A DNA stretch of 64,000 bases from Chryseomicrobium palamuruense (GCF_042649045.1 NZ_JBHSEF010000011.1:124001-188000); one strand, 5' to 3'; counted from the first letter of the stretch, positions 42,627 to 51,721 are shown. Notes: generated by a model not told the origin, from the sequence alone. Program-made: numbers and translations.

Positions 42627-44138
42627 GTGGAATACATTCTATCGATTGATCAAGGAACGACGAGCTCGAGAGCAATTCTTTTTAACAAGCAAGGTGAAAT
42701 CGTACATTCCGCACAACGAGAATTCAAACAATATTTTCCAAAATCTGGTTGGGTAGAACATGATGCGCAAGAAATTTGGGGTTCTGTCTTATCCTGTATC
42801 GCGTCTGTTTTAACTGAAACAAATGCTCAGCCTGAACAAGTTCAAGCCATTGGAATCACAAACCAACGAGAGACAACGGTTGTGTGGAACAAAAAAACGG
42901 GTAAGCCAATCTATCATGCAATTGTTTGGCAGTCTCGCCAATCCAATGACATTATCGAGGAATGGAAACGAGCGGGACACGAGGAAATGGTAATCGAAAA
43001 AACAGGTCTGCGTCTCGATCCGTATTTTTCAGCGAGTAAAATCGCATGGATTTTGAATGAAGTGGAAGGGGCACGTGATGCCGCTGAACAAGGAGACCTT
43101 CTTTTTGGAACCATTGAAAGCTGGTTGATTTGGAAATTGAGTGGGAATGCTACGCATGTCACGGATTATTCCAATGCATCACGTACGCTCCTCTTTAACA
43201 TACATGACGTAAAGTGGGATGAGGAATTATTACAGACTTTCCAAATTCCTACCTCCATGCTTGCTGAAGTGATAGATTGTTCAGGTGAACTCGCTGTAAC
43301 GGATCCTTCCGTCTTTTTCGGAAAAAAAATCCCGATAACGGGTTCAGCAGGTGATCAGCAAGCTGCTTTATTTGGGCAAGCTTGTTTTGAAAAAGGAATG
43401 GCAAAGAACACATATGGAACAGGTTGCTTTATGCTTCTTAACACAGGGGACCAGGCAGTGGCTTCAGATGACGGACTCCTGACTACCATTGCTTGGGGAA
43501 TTGATGGAAAAGTGACGTATGCCCTTGAAGGAAGTGTCTTTGTAGCTGGGTCAGCGATTCAATGGCTGCGTGACGGTCTACGCATGCTAAGAAACGTAGC
43601 CGACTCGGAAGCGTATGCCGCACGTGTTGATTCAACAGAGGGTGTATATGTTGTCCCGGCTTTTGTAGGGCTAGGTACTCCGTATTGGGATTCAGACGTT
43701 CGTGGTGCCATCTTTGGATTATCTCGAGGAACCGAAAAAGAACACTTTATTCGAGCTGTGCTTGAATCTCTCGCGTACCAAACGAAAGATGTATTGCTTG
43801 CCATGGAAGAAGCCGCTGAAATATCGATTGAGACACTTCGAGTCGACGGTGGTGCTGTAGAAAATGATTTTCTCATGCAGTTCCAGTCCGATATGTTACA
43901 AGCGGGAGTAGAAAGAGCTCGATTAAATGAAACGACTGCCCTCGGAGCAGCGTACTTGGCAGGACTCGGTTCTGGATTCTGGGAATCTACAGACGAAATT
44001 GTCAAGCTTCATAAGACAAAACAAACATATGAACCTCGTATGGATCAAGAGCAGAGTGAATCCTTATATGAAGGTTGGAAAATTGCGGTTGCAGCCGCTC
44101 GCGCATTTAAAATGACACGAAAGGGGCAAGCCAAATGA
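42627..44138 (+). CDS. glpK: Glycerol kinase
   Basis: GlpK phosphorylates glycerol to sn-glycerol-3-phosphate with ATP. 503 residues of the FGGY family: SIDQGTTSSRAILFN phosphate loop, GITNQRETTVVW, the DYSNASRT region and GSAGDQQAALFGQ. The start is GTG 42627 after TAAAGGGGTG, 13 bases past mutL; the frame stays open back into mutL, but that extension has no family homology by eye. glpD overlaps its stop by four bases. No glpF or glpP is present beside it, so uptake and antitermination genes must be elsewhere or absent. Confidence 0.96.
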   Translation: MEYILSIDQGTTSSRAILFNKQGEIVHSAQREFKQYFPKSGWVEHDAQEIWGSVLSCIASVLTETNAQPEQVQAIGITNQRETTVVWNKKTGKPIYHAIVWQSRQSNDIIEEWKRAGHEEMVIEKTGLRLDPYFSASKIAWILNEVEGARDAAEQGDLLFGTIESWLIWKLSGNATHVTDYSNASRTLLFNIHDVKWDEELLQTFQIPTSMLAEVIDCSGELAVTDPSVFFGKKIPITGSAGDQQAALFGQACFEKGMAKNTYGTGCFMLLNTGDQAVASDDGLLTTIAWGIDGKVTYALEGSVFVAGSAIQWLRDGLRMLRNVADSEAYAARVDSTEGVYVVPAFVGLGTPYWDSDVRGAIFGLSRGTEKEHFIRAVLESLAYQTKDVLLAMEEAAEISIETLRVDGGAVENDFLMQFQSDMLQAGVERARLNETTALGAAYLAGLGSGFWESTDEIVKLHKTKQTYEPRMDQEQSESLYEGWKIAVAAARAFKMTRKGQAK

Positions 44139-45763
44139 AATCCTATCTTGACCGGACCTATTTAAAAGACACGCTTGATTCATATGCGTTCGATGTACTT
44201 GTCATCGGTGGAGGAATTACTGGAGCGGGAATAGCTCTTGACGCCATTTCACGCGGACTCACTGTTGCTTTAATTGAAATGCAGGATTTTGCAGGAGGAA
44301 CTTCATCACGTTCGACGAAACTGGTCCACGGGGGCTTGCGCTATCTTAAGCAATTTGAAGTACAAATGGTTAGTGAAGTAGGAAAAGAACGAGAAATTGT
44401 ATACAATAACGCGAAGCATGTGACAGAACCCGAATGGATGTTATTGCCATTTTACAAAAAAGGGAATTTTGGTCCACTCTCTACTTCCGTAGGGTTAAAA
44501 GTTTATGACTATTTAGCGGGGGTTAAAAAAGAAGAACGCAGAGAGATGCTTTCTAAACAAGAAGTCTTGCAACTTGAGCCTCTGTTAAAAGAAAAAGGAC
44601 TTCGTGGCGGGGGACATTATGTTGAATACCGCACAGATGATGCTCGTTTGACCATTGAAGTGTTAAAAAAAGCAATCGAACTTGGTGCTGTTTGCCTGAA
44701 TTATATGAAAGCGGAAGAGTTTATCTATACACATGGACAGATTGCAGGAGTTGTTGCCGAGGATCAGTTGACGAATGACAAACTAACGATTGAAGCGAAA
44801 GCAGTGATCAATGCGACAGGGCCATGGGTAGACAATGTGCGAAAGAAAGATTCCATCGATAATGGAAAACATCTTCAATTGACAAAAGGAGTCCACATCG
44901 TCGTCGATCAACAACGTTTTCCACTTCAACAAGCCATTTATTTTGATGTACCAGATGGACGAATGATTTTTGCAGTACCTCGTGATGGAAAAGCGTATGT
45001 TGGTACAACAGATACCTTCTATGATCAAGATCCAACTCATCCACTTGCGACAAAAGAAGATGTATCCTACTTACTAAATGCTGTGAATTCTTTGTTTCCA
45101 AATGTCGGGTTGACCTCAACAGATGTTGAATCTACGTGGGCAGGAGTACGTCCATTGATATCAGAAGAAGGGAAATCCGCATCGGAAATCTCTCGTAAAG
45201 ACGAAATCTGGAAATCTGACAGCGGTCTAATCACCATCGCTGGTGGAAAGTTGACAGGCTATCGAAAAATGGCGGAAGATACCGTTGATCAATTGCAGTC
45301 ATTCTTTACAAAACAACTTCCTCCATCTCAAACGAAACATCTTCCTCTATCTGGCGGAGATTTCGGATTGCTTGATTACGATGAATATATCTATGAACGT
45401 TCAAAACAATTAATTTACTATGGACTATCCTTGAGTGAAGCCAGACATCTAGTGAAATTTTTAGGGAAGAATTGTGAACTTGCGTTAGGGTATATTCCGT
45501 ATGTTGAAAAATGGGATGTACCCTCATTAAATCTAAGTGATAAAATCATGCTTTATTACACCATTCAAAATGAGATGGTAACCTCTCTTGCCGATTACTT
45601 TGTTCGACGCACAGGTCTTTTATATTTTGATATTCAAAAAGTGAAATCCACCTATGGTGATGTTAGTCAACTACTCACCGATGAATTGCAATTAAGTGAG
45701 GAACAAAAGCAGCGTGGTGAAGAAGAACTTGAACGACTTCTCGCAGAAGCAGAGGTGAGGTAG
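44135..45763 (+). CDS. glpD: Aerobic glycerol-3-phosphate dehydrogenase
   Basis: FAD enzyme at the membrane face that oxidises glycerol-3-phosphate to dihydroxyacetone phosphate and passes electrons to menaquinone. 542 residues; dinucleotide loop VIGGGITGAGIALDAISRG near residue 22, FAGGTSSRSTKLVHGGLRYL, and the DTFYDQDP segment. The C-terminal ~130 residues form the helical DAO_C domain. ATG 44135 overlaps glpK (ATGA). It is followed after two bases by the lipase gene. Confidence 0.96.
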   Translation: MKSYLDRTYLKDTLDSYAFDVLVIGGGITGAGIALDAISRGLTVALIEMQDFAGGTSSRSTKLVHGGLRYLKQFEVQMVSEVGKEREIVYNNAKHVTEPEWMLLPFYKKGNFGPLSTSVGLKVYDYLAGVKKEERREMLSKQEVLQLEPLLKEKGLRGGGHYVEYRTDDARLTIEVLKKAIELGAVCLNYMKAEEFIYTHGQIAGVVAEDQLTNDKLTIEAKAVINATGPWVDNVRKKDSIDNGKHLQLTKGVHIVVDQQRFPLQQAIYFDVPDGRMIFAVPRDGKAYVGTTDTFYDQDPTHPLATKEDVSYLLNAVNSLFPNVGLTSTDVESTWAGVRPLISEEGKSASEISRKDEIWKSDSGLITIAGGKLTGYRKMAEDTVDQLQSFFTKQLPPSQTKHLPLSGGDFGLLDYDEYIYERSKQLIYYGLSLSEARHLVKFLGKNCELALGYIPYVEKWDVPSLNLSDKIMLYYTIQNEMVTSLADYFVRRTGLLYFDIQKVKSTYGDVSQLLTDELQLSEEQKQRGEEELERLLAEAEVR

Positions 45764-45765
45764 AA

Positions 45766-46677
45766 ATGGAAACATTTTGGTTTACTATGACAGATGGTCA
45801 TGAAATCTTTACTCGGTTTTATTCTAATGACAGGGGTATGGGACATGTCCATATCCTTCATGGCCTTGCGGAACATTCAGGTCGATATGATGATTTCGCG
45901 CGCCATTTAATCAGCGAAGGTTACAGTGTCTCCCTCCATGACCACCGAGGACATGGGGAAACGGGACAGAAACAAGGTACGTTAGGGTATTTCTCCGATG
46001 GTGAGGGGTTTGAGCGAGTGACAGATGATGTCAATGAAGTGATCCACCTTTTGAAAGGTCGTTTATCAGATAAACCACTGATTCTTCTTGGCCATAGCAT
46101 GGGTTCTTTTATCGCACGACGTTTTGTTCAGAAATATCCCGATGGAGTCTCCAAGTTAGTTCTTGTCGGAACAGGAGGAGACCCTGGAATAATGGGGTTT
46201 GTTGGATTGCAACTTGCAAAAGTCTCTTCAAGAGGTGAAAAAGCTAAACTCCCTGGGAATCAGTTAAACAAGTTGACGTTCGGTTCTTATAACAAACGAA
46301 TTCCTAATGTCTCTCATGAATTTGATTGGTTATCGACCGATGGGGAAGTCGTGCAAGCCTATGACCAAGATCCATTGTGCGGGTTTGTTTCAACGAATAA
46401 ACTGTATAAAGACCTGTTAACGGGTTTACGCACCATACACTCATCTACGAATTTAGAAAAAATGCGTAAAGACTTACCCGTATTACTAATCGCTGGAGCA
46501 GAAGATCCAGTAGGTAATTACGGCAAAGGTGTTCGAGACGTAGCAAAAAACTTTGCCAAATCCGGCATGGAACAAGTAAAGCTCGTGTTAATTGAAAATC
46601 ATCGTCATGAAATTTTAAATGGTCATGAAAGAATTTCGGTCTACGATGAAATTACAAGGTGGCTACTGGAAGAATGA
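45766..46677 (+). CDS. Alpha/beta hydrolase, monoacylglycerol lipase/lysophospholipase type
   Basis: 303-residue serine hydrolase of the Hydrolase_4 (YtpA/monoglyceride lipase) group. The nucleophile elbow is GHSMGS, the oxyanion region HGLAEHSGRY, then DHRGHGET; the acid is in AGAEDPVGN and the histidine in ENHRHEI. No signal peptide. Its place straight after glpK-glpD suggests it releases glycerol or glycerophosphate from monoacylglycerols or lysolipids, which those enzymes would then use; that link is inference. The stop overlaps the miaA start. Confidence 0.85.
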   Translation: METFWFTMTDGHEIFTRFYSNDRGMGHVHILHGLAEHSGRYDDFARHLISEGYSVSLHDHRGHGETGQKQGTLGYFSDGEGFERVTDDVNEVIHLLKGRLSDKPLILLGHSMGSFIARRFVQKYPDGVSKLVLVGTGGDPGIMGFVGLQLAKVSSRGEKAKLPGNQLNKLTFGSYNKRIPNVSHEFDWLSTDGEVVQAYDQDPLCGFVSTNKLYKDLLTGLRTIHSSTNLEKMRKDLPVLLIAGAEDPVGNYGKGVRDVAKNFAKSGMEQVKLVLIENHRHEILNGHERISVYDEITRWLLEE

Positions 46678-47594
46678 AGAAACAAAAAGTATTGGTACTC
46701 GCAGGGCCTACTGCTTCCGGAAAGACTGCTTTAAGTATTGAACTGGCAAAGCGATTCAACGGAGAGATAATCAATGGGGATGCTTTTCAAGTATATAAGG
46801 GATTAGATATTGGTACAGCAAAAGTTACAACAGAGGAAATGGAAGGAATTCCTCATCATCTTCTCTCATTACGAGAGCCTTCAGAAGCTTTCTCTGTCGC
46901 GGAGTATCAAAAACTTGTCCGCATGACCATTGAAGATATTACGTCTAGAGGTCACGTCCCAATTCTAGTAGGTGGAACAGGTCTTTATATTCAAGCTGTA
47001 CTTTATGATTTTCAATTCGTAGAACAAGCAGTGGATACGGAATTGCGCCAACAACTTGAGCAACTTACGAGTGAAGAGTTGTGGGGCCAGTTAAGTGAGC
47101 AGGATCCAGAAGCTGCACAGGAGATTCACCCTAATAATAAACAGCGCGTCGTACGTGCACTTGAACGAGTGATAGCTTCTGGAGTGAATAAGCAAGAAGC
47201 GGAACAAAATAGAGGGAAAGATACGTTGTATTCATTTGTCATCTTTGGATTAGAACGAGATCGCCAAGAACTTTATCAGCGAATCAACACACGAGTCTAT
47301 CTAATGATTGCGAATGGACTTGTCGAAGAAGTAAAAGAACTTTTAAAGCGCACGCCAAAAGATGCACAAGCTTTTCAAGCTATCGGATATAAAGAAGTCA
47401 TTTCCCATTTGGAAGGCCGTCTGACACATGAAGAAATGATAGCAGAGATTCAACAGAATTCGCGGCGCTATGCCAAGAGACAATTTACGTATTTTCGGAA
47501 TAAACTACCGGTCGAGTGGGTGCACCCGGAAGAAGATTATGTAAAAATTGTAGAGCGTTGCAACGAGTTTTTAAAGGGAAATGAAAATAAATAG
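46674..47594 (+). CDS. miaA: tRNA dimethylallyltransferase
   Basis: MiaA adds the isopentenyl group to A37 of tRNAs reading UNN codons; MiaB then methylthiolates it. 306 residues with P-loop GPTASGKT near residue 10, NGDAFQVYKGLDIGTAK, GIPHHLLSL, VGGTGLYIQA and the C-terminal RRYAKRQFTYFRNK. ATG 46674 lies in the ATGA overlap with the hydrolase; a GTG at 46659 would add five residues without a better ribosome site. miaA-hfq is a widely conserved pair. Confidence 0.96.
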   Translation: MKKQKVLVLAGPTASGKTALSIELAKRFNGEIINGDAFQVYKGLDIGTAKVTTEEMEGIPHHLLSLREPSEAFSVAEYQKLVRMTIEDITSRGHVPILVGGTGLYIQAVLYDFQFVEQAVDTELRQQLEQLTSEELWGQLSEQDPEAAQEIHPNNKQRVVRALERVIASGVNKQEAEQNRGKDTLYSFVIFGLERDRQELYQRINTRVYLMIANGLVEEVKELLKRTPKDAQAFQAIGYKEVISHLEGRLTHEEMIAEIQQNSRRYAKRQFTYFRNKLPVEWVHPEEDYVKIVERCNEFLKGNENK

Positions 47595-47633
47595 CGAATA
47601 GTATGAAGAAGTAGGGGAAAGGGAGGATTCACA

Positions 47634-47858
47634 ATGGCAAACGCAAACATGCAAGATGTGTTTTTAAATCAATTACGAAAGAATGAGGTATTTGTTACGG
47701 TATTTTTATTGAATGGGTTTCAGTTAAAAGGCCTGATAAAATCGTATGACAATTTTACGGTTCTATTAGAGTCAGATGGTAAGCAGCATTTAATTTACAA
47801 ACATGCTATCTCCACATTTGCACCAACGAAACGTATCGATCTATCTATAACAAATTAA
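47634..47858 (+). CDS. hfq: RNA chaperone Hfq
   Basis: Sm-like hexameric RNA-binding protein, 74 residues. Sm1 (VFLLNGFQLKGLIKSYDNFTV) and Sm2 (YKHAISTF) motifs are intact, with the short C-terminus typical of Bacillus Hfq. ATG follows AAAGGGAGGATTCACA. A hairpin terminator closes the operon that starts at mutS. Confidence 0.97.
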   Translation: MANANMQDVFLNQLRKNEVFVTVFLLNGFQLKGLIKSYDNFTVLLESDGKQHLIYKHAISTFAPTKRIDLSITN

Positions 47859-47862
47859 TTAA

Positions 47863-47890
47863 GTTCGTCCAGTTGGACGGGCTTTATTTT
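47863..47890 (+). terminator. Terminator after hfq
   Basis: GTTCGTCC (47863-47870) / GGACGGGC (47875-47882), two G-T pairs, then TTTATTTT. Confidence 0.65.
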
Positions 47891-47912
47891 ATGTAAAGAG
47901 AGGATTTTCATC

Positions 47913-49151
47913 ATGAGAACGTATTTAACAGAAGAACAATTAACATTTGCGAAGTATATAGAGCAACGCATTGAGAGTCAACATGAACAGGCAGAGGCGA
48001 TTGCTTTTTACAATCAACAAAAAGTTCTTGATGCCTTTTGGCAACATCAAGTAAGTGAGCACCATTTAAAGCCGAGTTTTGGGTATGGCTATGACGATGA
48101 AGGTCGAGACACACTTGAAAATGTATATGCAACAGTGTTTGGATCAGAAGCCGCTCTAGTCCGTCCACAAATTATTTCAGGAACGCATGCTATTACGATT
48201 GCATTATTTGGCATCTTGCGTCCGGGTGATGAACTTGTTTATATAACAGGAAAACCCTACGACACATTAGCCTCTATTGTAGATGGGGGAGAGCAGGATA
48301 CTGGCTCATTAAAGGATTTTCAAATTTCATACCGTCATATTGATTTGACAACAGATAACCAAATTGACTGGGAAGAAGTGAAGCATGCCTGCATGACTCA
48401 CCCGAAAGTCATTGCTATCCAACGTTCAAGAGGGTATGCGAACCGACCGTCCTTTACCATAGCAGAAATCAAGGAAATGATACAATTCGTTAAAAACCAT
48501 AGTCCGGAGACACTAGTATTTGTTGATAATTGCTACGGTGAATTTGTTGAAAAATTAGAACCGACTGAAGTAGGGGCAGACTTTATGGCAGGCTCTTTGA
48601 TTAAAAATCCAGGGGGGGGTCTTGCTAAAATTGGTGGGTATATCGTAGGAAATGCAGCAATTATTGAAAAATGTGCCTATCGCATGACCTCTCCGGGTAT
48701 AGGGGGAGAGGCGGGGGCCTCTTTACATACCCTTCAAGACATGTATCAAGGATTCTTTATGGCTCCTCATACGGTGATGCAAGCTGTGAAAGGTGCATAT
48801 TTTACAGCAGCGGCTTTAGAGGACAAGGGGTATCGTGCATCTCCATCTTCAACAGAGATACGGACGGACTTGATTCAATCCGTTATTTTTGAGGAAGCAG
48901 AGCCAATGATTACGTTTTGTCAAAAAATTCAATCCTCCTCACCGATCAATGCACAATTCGCACCCATTCCTGCCTATATGCCAGGGTATGAGGACGACGT
49001 TATCATGGCTGCAGGGACATTTATACAAGGATCGAGTATCGAATTGACTGCCGATGGTCCTCTGCGTCCCCCCTATATTGCTTTTGTACAAGGTGGACTC
49101 ACCTATGAACATGTAAAGACAGCTATTCTACGCTCACTGTTCTCTATATAA
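47913..49151 (+). CDS. ynbB: YnbB family PLP-dependent enzyme (methionine gamma-lyase/aluminium-resistance family)
   Basis: 412-residue fold-type-I PLP protein of the Met_gamma_lyase (PF06838) family, often called aluminium-resistance protein; the true substrate is not established. FGYGYDDEGRDTLE and SGTHAITIALFGILRPGDEL form the cofactor pocket, VFVDNCYGEF supplies the aspartate and GSLIKNPGGGLAKIGGY holds the Schiff-base lysine. ATG 47913 follows AGAGAGGATTTTC. It sits between hfq and glnR, as in Bacillus. Confidence 0.9.
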   Translation: MRTYLTEEQLTFAKYIEQRIESQHEQAEAIAFYNQQKVLDAFWQHQVSEHHLKPSFGYGYDDEGRDTLENVYATVFGSEAALVRPQIISGTHAITIALFGILRPGDELVYITGKPYDTLASIVDGGEQDTGSLKDFQISYRHIDLTTDNQIDWEEVKHACMTHPKVIAIQRSRGYANRPSFTIAEIKEMIQFVKNHSPETLVFVDNCYGEFVEKLEPTEVGADFMAGSLIKNPGGGLAKIGGYIVGNAAIIEKCAYRMTSPGIGGEAGASLHTLQDMYQGFFMAPHTVMQAVKGAYFTAAALEDKGYRASPSSTEIRTDLIQSVIFEEAEPMITFCQKIQSSSPINAQFAPIPAYMPGYEDDVIMAAGTFIQGSSIELTADGPLRPPYIAFVQGGLTYEHVKTAILRSLFSI

Positions 49152-49158
49152 TTTTTTG

Positions 49159-49175
49159 TGTTATATTAGCTAACA
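49159..49175 (+). promoter_or_regulatory. GlnR box 1 upstream of glnR
   Basis: TGTTA-N7-TAACA, a perfect match to the GlnR/TnrA consensus TGTNA-N7-TNACA, placed just upstream of the -35 element. Confidence 0.9.
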
Positions 49176-49180
49176 TCGTG

Positions 49181-49209
49181 TTGACAGGTTAGCTTACATG
49201 GCATATACT
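49181..49209 (+). promoter_or_regulatory. Consensus SigA promoter of glnRA with GlnR box 2
   Basis: TTGACA (49181-49186), 17 bases, TATACT (49204-49209). A second, weaker GlnR box, TGACA-N7-TTACA (49182-49198), overlaps the -35 and spacer. The two boxes are 23 bases apart (start to start). Confidence 0.9.
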
Positions 49210-49237
49210 AAGTGTATCGAAAGAGAGGAGGTGCGGT

Positions 49238-49627
49238 ATGGAAAAGCAGTGGAGAAGAAGTATGCCATTATTGTCAATGAATATTGTGATGCAACTTACC
49301 GGTCTTACGGCTCGGCAAATTCGCTATTACGAAGAAAATGAGTTAATTTTTCCTTCTCGAACGGAAGGGAAACAACGAATGTTCTCTTTAGATGATATTG
49401 ATACATTGCTCGAGATTAAAGATCTGTTACAAAGTGGCGTCAACATCGCAGGCATCAAACAAATCTTTGAAATGAAGAAGCAACCTACCGGCACCTCCAC
49501 GAACGCGATTTCAGATGCAGAGCTTCGTTCTATTGTGAAAGAGGAATTGAAGAAATCCCAGCTGAATCAACGTGTCTCTTTACGGCAAGGCGACCTTTCA
49601 AGGTTTTTCAATCAAGGAAGATATTAA
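49238..49627 (+). CDS. glnR: Nitrogen regulator GlnR (MerR family)
   Basis: 129-residue repressor that turns off glutamine synthetase and other nitrogen genes under nitrogen excess, activated by feedback-inhibited glutamine synthetase. MerR-type winged helix in residues ~10-80 (MNIVMQLTGLTARQIRYYEE, FSLDDIDTLLEIKDLLQSGV). The C-tail (LRQGDLSRFFNQGRY) is the autoinhibitory and GlnA-sensing region and is preserved. ATG follows GAGAGGAGGTGCG. The upstream GlnR boxes imply autorepression. Confidence 0.96.
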   Translation: MEKQWRRSMPLLSMNIVMQLTGLTARQIRYYEENELIFPSRTEGKQRMFSLDDIDTLLEIKDLLQSGVNIAGIKQIFEMKKQPTGTSTNAISDAELRSIVKEELKKSQLNQRVSLRQGDLSRFFNQGRY

Positions 49628-49646
49628 ATTTTAGGAGAGTGACAAA

Positions 49647-50981
49647 ATGGGCAAGTACACAAAAGAAGACATTCAAAACTTAGTAAAAGAGCATGACGTA
49701 CGGTATATTCGTCTTCAGTTTACGGATATTCTCGGAACCATTAAAAATGTAGAGATTCCGGTAAGTCAGTTAGATAAAGCACTCGATAATAAGATGATGT
49801 TTGATGGGTCTTCAATTGAAGGATTCGTTCGTATTGAAGAATCGGATATGTATCTTGTTCCAGATTTGGACACTTGGGTAGTCTTCCCTTGGATTACAGG
49901 GAAAGGGAAAGTTGCTCGTTTAATCTGTGACATTAACCGTCCAGACGGCTCGCCGTTTGAAGGAGATCCTCGAAACAACTTAAAACGTGTTTTAAAAGAG
50001 ATGGAAGAGCTCGGTTTTAGTTCATTCAACTTGGGGCCAGAGCCAGAATTTTTCCTTTTCAAATTAGACGAAAAAGGCGAACCGACACTTGAATTAAATG
50101 ACCACGGTGGATATTTCGATTTAGCACCAATGGATTTAGGAGAAAACTGTCGTCGTGATATCGTTCTTGAACTTGAAGAAATGGGCTTCGAAATTGAAGC
50201 TTCTCACCATGAAGTAGCTCCAGGACAACATGAAATCGATTTTAAATATGCGAATGCGGTAGAAGCATGTGATAATATCCAAACGTTTAAATTGGTTGTT
50301 AAAACGATTGCTCGTAAACACGGTTTACATGCCACTTTCATGCCAAAACCATTGTTTGGTGTTAATGGCTCAGGGATGCACTTTAACTTATCTCTGTTTA
50401 ATGGGAAAGAGAATGCATTCTTTGATGAGAATGCAGATATGCAATTAAGTGAAACAGCTATGCAGTTTATGGCAGGTGTATTAAAGCACGTGCAAGGCTT
50501 TACAGCTATTACAAACCCTACAGTTAACTCGTTTAAACGTCTAGTACCTGGATACGAAGCACCTGTATACGTAGCTTGGTCAGGACAAAACCGTAGTCCA
50601 CTTATTCGTATTCCTTCATCACGTGGCTTAAGTACACGTATCGAAGTACGTTCTGTGGATCCAGCAGCAAATCCATACTTAGCAATGGCTGTTATTTTAA
50701 AAGCAGGTCTTGATGGAATTAAAAATAAACTAACTCCACCACCAGCAGTAGACCGCAACATCTACAACATGAATGAAAAAGAGCGCGAAGAAGTAGGCAT
50801 TAAAAATCTTCCAGGTACATTGCAAGCAGCACTCAAAGAGTTATCAAAAAATGAAGTAGTTCGTCAAGGGTTAGGTGAACACATTTACGATAACTTTGTT
50901 GAAGCGAAAGAAATCGAATGGGATATGTTCCGGACGACCGTTCACCCTTGGGAACGTGAGCAATACTTAAAGATGTATTAA
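49647..50981 (+). CDS. glnA: Glutamine synthetase type I
   Basis: GlnA makes glutamine from glutamate, ammonia and ATP. 444 residues, typical for the GSI-alpha form of Firmicutes, without an adenylylation loop. Motifs: MFDGSSIEGFVRI, GPEPEFFLF, HHEVAPGQHEIDF (metal ligands), NGSGMHFNLSLF and NRSPLIRIPSSRG. ATG 49647 follows TTAGGAGAG, 19 bases after glnR, so glnRA is one operon. GlnA also signals nitrogen status to GlnR. Confidence 0.98.
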   Translation: MGKYTKEDIQNLVKEHDVRYIRLQFTDILGTIKNVEIPVSQLDKALDNKMMFDGSSIEGFVRIEESDMYLVPDLDTWVVFPWITGKGKVARLICDINRPDGSPFEGDPRNNLKRVLKEMEELGFSSFNLGPEPEFFLFKLDEKGEPTLELNDHGGYFDLAPMDLGENCRRDIVLELEEMGFEIEASHHEVAPGQHEIDFKYANAVEACDNIQTFKLVVKTIARKHGLHATFMPKPLFGVNGSGMHFNLSLFNGKENAFFDENADMQLSETAMQFMAGVLKHVQGFTAITNPTVNSFKRLVPGYEAPVYVAWSGQNRSPLIRIPSSRGLSTRIEVRSVDPAANPYLAMAVILKAGLDGIKNKLTPPPAVDRNIYNMNEKEREEVGIKNLPGTLQAALKELSKNEVVRQGLGEHIYDNFVEAKEIEWDMFRTTVHPWEREQYLKMY

Positions 50982-50983
50982 TC

Positions 50984-51018
50984 AAAAAAGCATTCGCCGA
51001 CGTGGCGAATGCTTTTTT
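50984..51018. terminator. Bidirectional terminator between glnA and lexA
   Basis: Perfect 15-bp stem 50984-50998 / 51004-51018 with A6 on the left and T6 on the right, so it ends with a T run in both directions. It overlaps the lexA stop codon by two bases. Confidence 0.9.
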
Positions 51019-51640
51019 AGTGAATATGGCGATAAACGCCAACTACTTTTCCTAAAATGGATACGGAATCGACAATAATCGGTTCCATCGAAGAATTTTC
51101 TGGCTGTAAACGGAAATAATTTTGTTCTTTAAAGAAGCGTTTAACAGTAGCCTCATCCTCTTCAGTCATAGCTACCACGATGTCCCCATTATTTGCTGAA
51201 TTTTGTTGTTTAACCACCACGTAGTCACCATTTAAAATACCAGCTTCAATCATACTATCACCCATAATCTCCAACATGAACAATTGATCATCGAGTGAAC
51301 CAAATGTTGTAGGAAGAGGGAAGAACTCTTCAATATTTTCAATAGCTGTGATAGGTTGTCCTGCTGTGACTTTACCAACTAACGGTACTTGAACAACAGC
51401 TGCTGGTGAAATGTCTTGGAGCTGATCTTCTTCCAAAATCTCAATGGCACGTGGTTTTGTAGGATCCCGTCTGATCAAACCCTTGCTTTCTAATCGTGCG
51501 AGATGCCCGTGGACTGTTGAACTGGAGGCAAGGCCAACAGCTTCCCCAATTTCACGAACGGATGGTGGATATCCTTTTTTTCGAACTTCATCTTTGATGA
51601 AAGCTAATATATCTTCTTGTCGTTTTGAAGCTTTTCTCAA
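51017..51640 (-). CDS. lexA: SOS repressor LexA
   Basis: 207-residue repressor and latent protease. The N-terminal wHTH (~1-65) includes YPPSVREIGEAVGLASSSTV; the cleavage bond is A93-G94 (VTAGQP), catalytic serine S129 (MGDSMIEAG) and lysine K167 (ATVKRFF). TTG at 51640 is preceded on the - strand by GGAGGGG and gives the start of Bacillus LexA (MRKASKRQ); the frame runs open to 51691, but that extension has no homology. It is the only clear - strand gene in the window, divergent from yneA. Confidence 0.96.
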   Translation of the reverse strand: MRKASKRQEDILAFIKDEVRKKGYPPSVREIGEAVGLASSSTVHGHLARLESKGLIRRDPTKPRAIEILEEDQLQDISPAAVVQVPLVGKVTAGQPITAIENIEEFFPLPTTFGSLDDQLFMLEIMGDSMIEAGILNGDYVVVKQQNSANNGDIVVAMTEEDEATVKRFFKEQNYFRLQPENSSMEPIIVDSVSILGKVVGVYRHIH

Positions 51641-51681
51641 TTGTTGTCCCCTCCATATCACGTTCCTTATTTCATAGTCCA

Positions 51682-51710
51682 AGTATAGCATTTAGACTAT
51701 TGAAATGCAA
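51682..51710 (-). promoter_or_regulatory. SigA promoter of lexA
   Basis: On the - strand TTGCAT (51710-51705), 17 bases, TATACT (51687-51682). Confidence 0.75.
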
Positions 51711-51721
51711 ACATAGGTTCT
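51708..51721 (-). promoter_or_regulatory. LexA box 1, over the lexA -35
   Basis: - strand AGAACCTATGTTTG; keeps GAAC-N4-GTTT. It overlaps the lexA -35 by three bases, suiting autorepression. Confidence 0.65.

Noticed and set aside
50204..50761. 185-codon open frame on the - strand inside glnA
   Set aside because: Mirror of conserved glnA sequence, no ribosome site, no recognisable protein.
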